Made by a program: the position numbers and the translations under genes. A stretch of 6,381 bases of DNA from Nitrosomonas sp. UBA6494. GTDB lineage: Bacteria; Pseudomonadota; Gammaproteobacteria; Burkholderiales; Nitrosomonadaceae. Positions 1-4,534 of the stretch are shown here, piece by piece (the stretch's first letter is position 1; every line of letters begins with the position of its first letter). The DNA lies in the NCBI GenBank assembly GCA_002435335.1, contig DJMI01000042.1, positions 1-6,381 on the forward strand, given 5' to 3'. The notes beneath the pieces were generated by a model, which saw nothing but the letters and a program-made list of their open reading frames with translations, was not told the DNA's origin and searched no databases.

Positions 1-1
1 T

Positions 2-40
2 TCCTTACAAAAGTTGCACTTCAATGTTGAATCCGCCTAA
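2..40 (+). other. Possible 3' tail of an upstream gene
   Basis: One frame is open from the window edge to a TAA at 38-40 and would end in ...LQKLHFNVESA. In exosortase-B EPS loci the gene before epsL is often a chain-length-determinant tyrosine kinase (EpsG), so this could be its last dozen codons. Thirteen codons are too few to identify anything, and the stretch could equally be noncoding or a frameshifted part of the epsL leader. Confidence 0.2.
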
Positions 41-1218
41 GTTTACCTGTGATCGCACAAACCACAGGTAAGGTATTACAACCGTACGGCAGCTATACGT
101 TTACCGCCGATGACAATATGTTACGAATCCGTGATCGCTTAGACCCGGTACCGCTTCTCGGCACAACCAATCTGTTTGATATGTCGCAACGCTTTACCGG
201 TGGTTTGATACTGGAAAAAGAAATCGGGCGGCAGCGTTTCTCGGCCAATGGAAATTGGACACATACCCGGTTCGAAAAATTCGATCAGATGAACAACAAT
301 CTGAAAAGCGTCAATGGTAATTGGAATTGGGTTCTCGGAAACCGGCTGGAAGGCAATATGGGCGCAAGTTATGTGCAATCCTTGGCGCCGTTCCTATTCC
401 AACCTGGCATTAAAAACATACGAACTGAACAAACCACATTTATTAACGGCACCTGGCATTTTCATCCAAGCTGGAGCATGAACGGAGGTTATACGCGTTA
501 CGATCTGAATACGGATAGCCCTCTTGATCGCATGAAATTTCTGAATCGTACCGAAGATCGATTCGAAGGCGGTATTGATTTTCATACCGCGCGAAGAAAC
601 ACCGTCGGTGTCGTTTTTCGCAATATTATCGGCAATTTTCCGGTTCTCGTTGCCGCTCCCGATGGCTCTTTTACCGACAATAGCTACGACCAAAAAGAGG
701 CGCTGGCCAAAATCATCTGGATTCCCTCGACAAAATCTCGTTTTGAATGGAGAGGGGGATGGGTGGAAAGAAGCAATGCAAGTTTCACGCAACGTAACTT
801 TAGCGGATTCAATGCCCGCATGATTTATACTTGGCAACCGACCAGCAAAATCGGATTCACCGTCAGCGGATGGCGCGAAACAGGCGCAATGCAAATGCTT
901 ACCGCAAGTTACAGCTTAAACACGGGGGGAAGTATAACACCGACTTGGAGCATCACTGAAAAACTCACTTTGGAAGGCAATCTTTCCTATGAAACAAGGG
1001 ATTTCAATAAATTTAACGCCTTAACCGATAGTGTACTTCCTTTAGGCATACACAATACGATACGCAATGCTTCGGTGAAATTAATCTATACCCCATATAG
1101 AGGTTTACAGCTCAATGCTTCAGCTTTCCACAACGACTTAAAGTCCGATAATCGATTCGGCGGATTTAACGCCAACGGCGCAATCGTCAACGTGCAATAC
1201 ACTTACGGCAAACAATGA
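31..1218 (+). CDS. epsL: EpsL-like exopolysaccharide outer-membrane beta-barrel protein, 5' end uncertain
   Basis: The product is probably the outer-membrane channel or accessory barrel of an exosortase-B type exopolysaccharide export system. The frame is open from 31 to the TGA at 1216-1218. The sequence shows repeated amphipathic strands rich in Trp, Tyr, Phe, Asn and Arg (for example NGNWTHTRFEKF and SWSMNGGYTRYDL), no internal hydrophobic helices, and a C-terminal strand ending VNVQYTYGKQ, all typical of a barrel. The opening after the leader (LQPYGSYTFTADDNMLRIRD) resembles the start of mature EpsL proteins. The only standard start codon in this frame is GTG at 49, which lacks a ribosome binding site and would give 389 residues with no signal peptide. 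The preceding codons read IRLSLPVIAQ, which looks like the end of a signal peptide, but a TGA at 28-30 interrupts the frame. Either the 5' end is mutated or misassembled, or the start lies elsewhere. The gene overlaps the next one by 4 bases. The family assignment comes from recalled similarity and context. Confidence 0.7.
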   Translation: MRLSLPVIAQTTGKVLQPYGSYTFTADDNMLRIRDRLDPVPLLGTTNLFDMSQRFTGGLILEKEIGRQRFSANGNWTHTRFEKFDQMNNNLKSVNGNWNWVLGNRLEGNMGASYVQSLAPFLFQPGIKNIRTEQTTFINGTWHFHPSWSMNGGYTRYDLNTDSPLDRMKFLNRTEDRFEGGIDFHTARRNTVGVVFRNIIGNFPVLVAAPDGSFTDNSYDQKEALAKIIWIPSTKSRFEWRGGWVERSNASFTQRNFSGFNARMIYTWQPTSKIGFTVSGWRETGAMQMLTASYSLNTGGSITPTWSITEKLTLEGNLSYETRDFNKFNALTDSVLPLGIHNTIRNASVKLIYTPYRGLQLNASAFHNDLKSDNRFGGFNANGAIVNVQYTYGKQ

Positions 1219-1499
1219 TCACAAACAATTTACCGATAGTCGCTTTTTTCAAGAATCTGCTCGACCCCTTTATCATCTGGGGCATGCTGATCGTCACCAC
1301 TTGGTTTTACGACGAGGATTTCACCAGCTACTACTTCATTCTCGTTGTTCTCACTTATTTTATTTCAACTTATATTTACGAACGCATTCTTATTTTCAGA
1401 AACTGGCGTCGAGATCAATTACTTTCTTATATAAGCGATATATTGATGGGCTGGTCGTTAATCGTCGGCATTTTGGCTATTTCTAGGTTATGCCACTAA
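1215..1499 (+). CDS. N-terminal fragment of the sugar phosphotransferase (membrane part)
   Basis: This 94-codon frame begins at the ATG overlapping the epsL TGA and ends at TAA 1497-1499, shortly after the frameshift. It encodes three hydrophobic segments, at about residues 15-31, 38-57 and 76-90. They are separated by a basic loop (RNWRRDQ, 63-68), which should face the cytoplasm. This matches the membrane-anchoring N-terminus of WcaJ/EpsB-type transferases. The last residues (SRLCH) come from reading past the frameshift and are not family-like. Alone, the fragment has no catalytic domain and should be inactive. Confidence 0.6.
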   Translation: MITNNLPIVAFFKNLLDPFIIWGMLIVTTWFYDEDFTSYYFILVVLTYFISTYIYERILIFRNWRRDQLLSYISDILMGWSLIVGILAISRLCH

Positions 1500-1530
1500 A
1501 TTTGAGGATCAGTTTTCTGAAAAAGTATTA

Positions 1531-2661
1531 TTGTCCTGGTTTATCGTCACGCCACTCATATTAATCATAAGCCATATCACGGTTCGCAGTATCGTTTCTT
1601 ACCTGCATAGCGAAGGAAAAACGCGCTCCGCCGTTGTCATCGGGGCTAATGAAAACGGCTACAATTTTATCAAGCATATTCAGAATACCCCCTTACTATT
1701 AATTAATTACCATGGTTTTTTTGACGACCGGAGCAGCTCTAGAATTGCTAATGATCTTCAATCCCTGTCCGGCAATGTAGCGACACCTGACGATGCGACT
1801 CCAGTTATCAGGCCTGATTGCCTAGGTCCTCGGTTGGGTGAAATAAACGAACTGGTTCCTTACATTCAACAACATAACATTGAGATGGTGTTCATCAGTT
1901 TGCCGATGTCATCTCAGCCGCGCATTCAGAAATTGATGGATCAGCTTCCGGACACAACGTCCTCGATTTATTTCATTCCCGACATTTATGTCTTTGATTT
2001 GATGCAAGCCCATTTTGATTACATCGACAATATTCCCGTGGTTGCGATGAACGAATCTCCTTTTACCGGCATCAATGGAGTCGTGAAATCGGCAAGCGAC
2101 TACATATTGGCATCACTGGCAATCATCCTAATCTCACCATTACTCGCATGCATTACGCTGGCAGTAAAAATCACATCACCTGGTCCTATTATTTTTAAAC
2201 AACGGCGATATGGTTTAAATGGCGAGAAAATAGTCGTATATAAATTTCGCACCATGACGGTTACGGAAGATGGCAAGAATATTCAGCAAGCCAAGCAGAA
2301 TGATCAACGTTTTACCAAAATTGGCGGCTTTTTGCGCCGCACATCGTTAGATGAGCTTCCACAATTTTTCAATGTACTGCAAGGACGTATGAGTATAGTC
2401 GGCCCTCGCCCGCATGCAGTAGCTCATAACGAGCTATATCGCAAACTAATCAAAGGTTATATGCTACGTCACAAGGCCAAGCCCGGAATTACCGGATGGG
2501 CGCAAGTCAATGGATGGCGCGGTGAGACCGAAACACTGGAAAAAATGAAAGCACGTATTGAGCACGATTTGTATTATCTGAAAAACTGGACGATTTGGCT
2601 TGATATATGGATTATCTTAAAAACCGTTTGGATCGTTTTACGTAAAGATAATGCTTATTGA
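1531..2661 (+). CDS. C-terminal fragment of the sugar phosphotransferase (catalytic part)
   Basis: The frame is open from 1462 to the TGA at 2659-2661. The first usable start is TTG at 1531, with no ribosome binding site at proper distance, so independent translation looks unlikely. Counted from 1531, residues 2-19 are a membrane segment. Residues 33-50 (SAVVIGANENG...) start the Rossmann-like central domain. Residues 190-213 form the membrane helix before the bacterial sugar transferase domain (about 186-376). That domain shows SPGPIIFKQ (216-224), YKFRTM (237-242), SLDELPQ (272-278, containing the Asp-Glu catalytic dyad known from monotopic phosphoglycosyl transferases), SIVGPRP (288-294) and KPGITGWAQVNG (317-328). 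The catalytic half is therefore undamaged. Residues 77-100 look like an unusual insertion before the RLGEINELVPYI stretch. Confidence 0.65.
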   Translation: MSWFIVTPLILIISHITVRSIVSYLHSEGKTRSAVVIGANENGYNFIKHIQNTPLLLINYHGFFDDRSSSRIANDLQSLSGNVATPDDATPVIRPDCLGPRLGEINELVPYIQQHNIEMVFISLPMSSQPRIQKLMDQLPDTTSSIYFIPDIYVFDLMQAHFDYIDNIPVVAMNESPFTGINGVVKSASDYILASLAIILISPLLACITLAVKITSPGPIIFKQRRYGLNGEKIVVYKFRTMTVTEDGKNIQQAKQNDQRFTKIGGFLRRTSLDELPQFFNVLQGRMSIVGPRPHAVAHNELYRKLIKGYMLRHKAKPGITGWAQVNGWRGETETLEKMKARIEHDLYYLKNWTIWLDIWIILKTVWIVLRKDNAY

Positions 2662-2703
2662 ACAACTATAACTTGAGAGTGGAATACTCCCAAGTTATTG
2701 TTC
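2660..2703. terminator. Hairpin between convergent genes, probable terminator
   Basis: An inverted repeat lies directly on the stop of the sugar transferase. ATAACTTG (2668-2675) pairs with CAAGTTAT (2691-2698), GAGT (2677-2680) pairs with ACTC (2686-2689) around a GGAAT loop, and GAACA (2660-2664) pairs with TGTTC (2699-2703) outside a three-base bulge. There is no U-run on either side, so it is not a textbook intrinsic terminator. Its place between two convergent genes suggests a shared 3' end or an RNA-stabilising stem. Confidence 0.5.
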
Positions 2704-2717
2704 ACCGATTGAACATA

Positions 2718-3110
2718 TCACGCAAAAATCGCAGTCAATTTTGAAATCACCCCGGTTACTACGGGTTGGAACACGCCGAAAAAGTTTTCAAGCTGCAATG
2801 CACCTACAAGCATTATCAATAATCCGCCGGACACAATGCCATATTTCAGTCCACGGGTGAAATTTGCCGATGCTGGGGCACGGGTATAAGTTTCATTTGA
2901 GAATCCCAGAAAAATCCGCAAAATTCCAAGTAAAAAACCTGCAGCTAAGCAACCCATAAATAAATTGGCTGCACAAAGAATTCTTTTAGTTAAAGTCTCA
3001 TCCGCAAGCTCGAGACTTGAAAAACGCAAACAGACAATAATCACAAAAAGCAAAATAAGCGAATTCCAAAAACCGCCAAATTTCGATCTGATTTCACTTT
3101 CCATACTCAT
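2718..3110 (-). CDS. Uncharacterised small membrane protein (130 aa)
   Basis: I do not recognise this protein. The gene is supported by a complete frame starting ATG at 3110 with an AAGGGG ribosome binding site 8 bases upstream (3119-3124), and by a composition typical of a real inner-membrane protein. A second in-frame ATG two codons later (MSMES) is less well placed. Hydrophobic segments lie at about residues 15-29, 44-69 and 90-105, with a weaker one at 112-128. The short N-terminus (SEIRSK) and the loop RAPASANFTRGLKY are hydrophilic and basic. There are two cysteines in the membrane region (46, 54) but no CxxC motif, no histidine, and no enzyme motif that I can see. It is convergent with the EPS genes and divergent from iscR, so it appears to be a single-gene unit. 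Nothing in the context fixes a role. Confidence 0.7.
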   Translation of the reverse strand: MSMESEIRSKFGGFWNSLILLFVIIVCLRFSSLELADETLTKRILCAANLFMGCLAAGFLLGILRIFLGFSNETYTRAPASANFTRGLKYGIVSGGLLIMLVGALQLENFFGVFQPVVTGVISKLTAIFA

Positions 3111-3121
3111 TATTTTTTCCC

Positions 3122-3275
3122 CTTTAGATAAATTTATTTTGATTTAAGAACGCGTGACATAAAATTGATTTTACGTGTGCATTCCCTGTAAAACTTCTAA
3201 TTTTCATCATTGTTTTCTTTTCCTAATTATAGCGAAATTAGCTTCGAATTGTAGCCAGCGCTTTAGATAAATTTA
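3122..3275. repeat. 15-bp perfect direct repeat, two copies
   Basis: CTTTAGATAAATTTA occurs at 3122-3136 and again at 3261-3275. The left copy overlaps the ribosome binding site and leader of the minus-strand gene. The right copy lies about 60 bases upstream of the first IscR operator. It may be a protein binding site, a duplication remnant or chance in AT-rich DNA. Confidence 0.4.
3164..3231 (-). promoter_or_regulatory. Candidate promoters of the small membrane protein gene
   Basis: On the minus strand there is a perfect TATAAT (plus-strand 3226-3231), but no good -35 box at 16-18 bases. A second candidate has TTTACA (3187-3192) and ATCAAT (3164-3169) separated by 17 bases, with a good -35 and a poor -10. 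Either could drive the gene starting at 3110. In a region this AT-rich both could also be chance. Confidence 0.3.
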
Positions 3276-3333
3276 ATGATAGATGATTCTTTATTTGATC
3301 ATATAGATCACATTCTCCAAAATTTTTAATTTT

Positions 3334-3358
3334 ATAGTTGACCAAATTTATCAGGTAT
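3334..3358 (+). promoter_or_regulatory. IscR type 1 operator, copy 1
   Basis: This 25-bp element starts ATAGTTGACC and ends TATCAGGTAT. It fits the known type 1 IscR consensus (ATASYYGAC...GTCRRSTAT) at 22 of 25 positions; the mismatches are at positions 10, 16 and 17. In E. coli, such sites are bound by IscR carrying its [2Fe-2S] cluster, which represses iscR. The element contains the -35 box of the iscR promoter, so binding would block RNA polymerase. Confidence 0.8.
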
Positions 3359-3366
3359 TGTATAGT
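3338..3366 (+). promoter_or_regulatory. iscR promoter
   Basis: TTGACC (3338-3343, five of six consensus bases) and TATAGT (3361-3366, five of six) are separated by the ideal 17 bases. Transcription would start near 3373, giving an iscR leader of about 70 bases. The promoter is threaded through the two IscR operators, the expected design for negative feedback: iron-sulfur sufficiency lowers IscR and, if transcribed together, the Suf genes. Confidence 0.7.
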
Positions 3367-3386
3367 TGACAAAATCTATCAGGTAT
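3362..3386 (+). promoter_or_regulatory. IscR type 1 operator, copy 2
   Basis: A second 25-bp element starts 28 bases after the first and matches the type 1 consensus at 22 of 25 positions, with mismatches at the same three places. With one flanking base on each side the two copies form 27-bp direct repeats (3333-3359 and 3361-3387) that differ at only two bases. This copy covers most of the -10 box and the likely transcription start, and contains a TTGACA (3366-3371) that might be the -35 box of a weaker second promoter. Confidence 0.8.
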
Positions 3387-3427
3387 TTTACAGCTTATTA
3401 TTTTTTACAATCTCGCGTCGATTTTTT

Positions 3428-3434
3428 GAAGGAG
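3428..3434 (+). promoter_or_regulatory. iscR ribosome binding site
   Basis: GAAGGAG lies 6 bases before the ATG at 3441. It selects that start over an upstream in-frame start at 3366, which would lie in the promoter and add 25 residues absent from IscR proteins. Confidence 0.8.
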
Positions 3435-3440
3435 CTCATC

Positions 3441-3902
3441 ATGAGATTAACCACCAAGGGCAGATTTGCAGTAACCGCATTACTGGATCTCGCATTGCAA
3501 CAAAGCAACCACCCAGTAACACTCGCCGATATCAGTCAGCGTCAAAAAATTTCGCTGTCATATCTGGAACAGTTATTTGCCAAGTTGCGTCAATCCGAGC
3601 TTGTTGACAGTGTTCGGGGTCCCGGTGGCGGTTATTGTTTAGCCAAGGATTTGGACAAAGTGTCGGTTGCCGACATTATTATGGCCGTCGATGAACCAAT
3701 CGATGCTACCCAATGCGGCGGCAAGGAAAATTGCCACAATGACGGAAAATGCATGACGCACGATCTCTGGGCAAAGTTAAATGATTTAATATTTGAATAC
3801 CTTGGTGCTGTTACGCTTAAAGAATTGGTCGACAATCAAATCAATCAGCAAAAAGATGCCATCGTACCGCTGATCGATATGCGTGAAACAACTGTGGCCT
3901 AA
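3441..3902 (+). CDS. iscR: Rrf2-family iron-sulfur cluster regulator IscR
   Basis: IscR is a cytoplasmic DNA-binding protein that senses iron-sulfur status through its own [2Fe-2S] cluster. The start MRLTTKGRFAVTALLDLAL is close to that of E. coli IscR and opens the winged helix-turn-helix. The recognition part is ISLSYLEQLFAKLR (37-50) and includes Glu43, which in E. coli IscR discriminates between site classes. The wing contains SVRGPGGGY (57-65). The cluster ligands Cys92, Cys98, Cys104 and His107 sit at exactly the E. coli positions, so cluster binding should be intact. The length of 153 residues is slightly below the E. coli 162; the difference is in the variable tail. The gene is the first of the suf operon and is preceded by two type 1 operators, pointing to autorepression by the cluster-loaded form. 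As it is the only Fe-S regulator in view, it may also control the suf genes. Confidence 0.95.
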   Translation: MRLTTKGRFAVTALLDLALQQSNHPVTLADISQRQKISLSYLEQLFAKLRQSELVDSVRGPGGGYCLAKDLDKVSVADIIMAVDEPIDATQCGGKENCHNDGKCMTHDLWAKLNDLIFEYLGAVTLKELVDNQINQQKDAIVPLIDMRETTVA

Positions 3903-4028
3903 CACAAAGCACCCGTGTGCCGTCAGTTTCCGTGATGCCCCAATGATTCAACGCAATCTTGTGATTTCGCAGAGAACAAGTCGAGAATGCAAGTGTCGAA
4001 TATTTGCCGTTCGATTCACCAGCAAATC

Positions 4029-4055
4029 TGGACAATTGTTTGTTATTAATATAAT
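4029..4055 (+). promoter_or_regulatory. Possible internal promoter for sufA
   Basis: TGGACA (4029-4034, five of six) and a perfect TATAAT (4050-4055) lie 15 bases apart, a little short of the optimum. Transcription would start near 4062, leaving a leader of only about 20 bases before sufA. The 179-base gap after iscR leaves room for a separate promoter. I see no convincing IscR operator here. Confidence 0.4.
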
Positions 4056-4081
4056 GAGCAAAAATTGCAATACATTATGAT

Positions 4082-4423
4082 ATGCCAATCACATTAACCG
4101 AAAATGCTGCAAAATATATCCAGCAACAGTTTCTGAAACGCGGCAAAGGCTTAGCGTTTCGGATTGGAATTAAGAAATCGGGCTGCTCAGGATTTTCTTA
4201 TATATTTGATTATGCAGATGAGATAAATTCCGACGATCGATTATTCGAATCCCATGATACTAAAATCGTTGTCGACAAAAGCAGTTTGCCTTACTTGGAC
4301 GGATCTCAGATCGATTTTATCAAGGAAGGACTTAACAGTTCTTTCAAGTTTATCAATCCCAATATTGATAACACCTGTGGTTGCGGTGATAGTTTCAGCG
4401 TAAAAGAAACGGCAAAATCATAG
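4082..4423 (+). CDS. sufA: A-type iron-sulfur carrier protein (SufA/IscA family)
   Basis: A-type carriers accept [2Fe-2S] or [4Fe-4S] clusters from a scaffold and pass them to target proteins in the cytoplasm. The 113-residue protein has the family length and its three invariant cysteines: Cys35 in KSGCSGFSY and the C-terminal pair Cys99 and Cys101 in NTCGCGDSF. It begins with the usual ITLTENAAKYI helix. IscA and SufA cannot be separated safely by sequence alone; the position directly before sufB favours SufA. The start at ATG 4082 matches the family N-terminus but has no Shine-Dalgarno sequence. It lies one base after the TGA of an eight-codon frame (4054-4080), so its initiation is unusual. 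Expression may come by read-through from iscR, from the candidate promoter at 4029-4055, or both. Confidence 0.92.
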   Translation: MPITLTENAAKYIQQQFLKRGKGLAFRIGIKKSGCSGFSYIFDYADEINSDDRLFESHDTKIVVDKSSLPYLDGSQIDFIKEGLNSSFKFINPNIDNTCGCGDSFSVKETAKS

Positions 4424-4520
4424 CCACACCGCACGACAGCAGCAACGGCATCAACTGACCGGGTTATGGTTGGTTCTTAATCAAAACTAAATAATAACAA
4501 TAACAAACTATACGAGCATA

Positions 4521-4527
4521 AAGGAAG
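4521..4527 (+). promoter_or_regulatory. sufB ribosome binding site
   Basis: AAGGAAG ends 7 bases before the ATG at 4535 and supports that start. The 111-base gap between sufA and sufB (4424-4534) shows no convincing terminator or promoter, so the two genes are probably on one transcript. Confidence 0.7.
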
Positions 4528-4534
4528 ACACCCA

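Larger units (their letters stand above)
1215..2661 (+). pseudogene. Undecaprenyl-phosphate sugar phosphotransferase (WcaJ/EpsB-like), split by a one-base frameshift
   Basis: An intact protein of this family starts exopolysaccharide repeat-unit synthesis at the inner membrane by moving a sugar phosphate, usually glucose-1-phosphate, from a UDP-sugar to undecaprenyl phosphate. Two adjacent frames together make one such protein. The first supplies the N-terminal membrane segments. The second supplies a further membrane segment, a Rossmann-like domain and the catalytic domain. Reading ATT TTG GCT from 1470, dropping one base among 1479-1485 and continuing CTA GGT TAT GCC ACT AAA from 1483 joins them as ...GILA-LGYATKFEDQF, as expected for the family. 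The repaired product would be about 481 residues, close to the usual 460-480. The simplest reading is one extra base in the ATTT run at 1479-1482. The gene starts inside the epsL stop codon (ATGA), so the two were translationally coupled. A true mutation and a sequencing error cannot be told apart here. Confidence 0.75.
3111..3440. other. AT-rich divergent intergenic region
   Basis: These 330 bases separate the small membrane protein gene from iscR. They hold, from left to right: the ribosome binding site of the minus-strand gene (3119-3124); weak minus-strand promoter candidates (3164-3192 and 3226-3231); a 15-bp perfect direct repeat (3122-3136 and 3261-3275); a small palindrome, TGATC-ATATA-GATCA (3296-3310); tandem IscR operators overlapping a plus-strand promoter (3334-3386); and the iscR ribosome binding site (3428-3434). 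I see no gene and no tRNA or rRNA in it. Confidence 0.7.

Noticed and set aside
575..823. An 82-codon plus-strand frame inside epsL
   Set aside because: It is out of frame with the barrel gene, has no ribosome binding site and no family resemblance.
394..894. A 166-codon open frame on the minus strand inside epsL
   Set aside because: It lies antisense to a well-supported barrel gene, has no recognisable domain, and its composition looks like a shadow of the plus-strand coding sequence.
1479..1490. Programmed +1 frameshifting at TCT AGG, using the rare AGG codon, to make the full sugar transferase
   Set aside because: This family is not known to use frameshifting, I see no stimulatory structure or upstream Shine-Dalgarno-like element, and a one-base indel explains the data more simply.
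3295..3312. FNR or CRP binding site
   Set aside because: The half-sites look similar (TTGAT, TCACA), but the spacing is 7 or 9 bases instead of the required 4 or 6.
3333..3387. CRISPR-like or mobile-element direct repeat
   Set aside because: There are only two copies with a one-base gap, and each copy is fully explained as an IscR operator.
3338..3607. An 89-codon frame starting in the iscR promoter region
   Set aside because: It overlaps iscR in another frame and crosses the promoter and operators; the iscR frame is strongly supported by its motifs.
3883..4080. A 65-codon plus-strand frame between iscR and sufA
   Set aside because: Its start overlaps the end of iscR, it has no ribosome binding site, and the translation shows no domain or compositional sign of a real protein.
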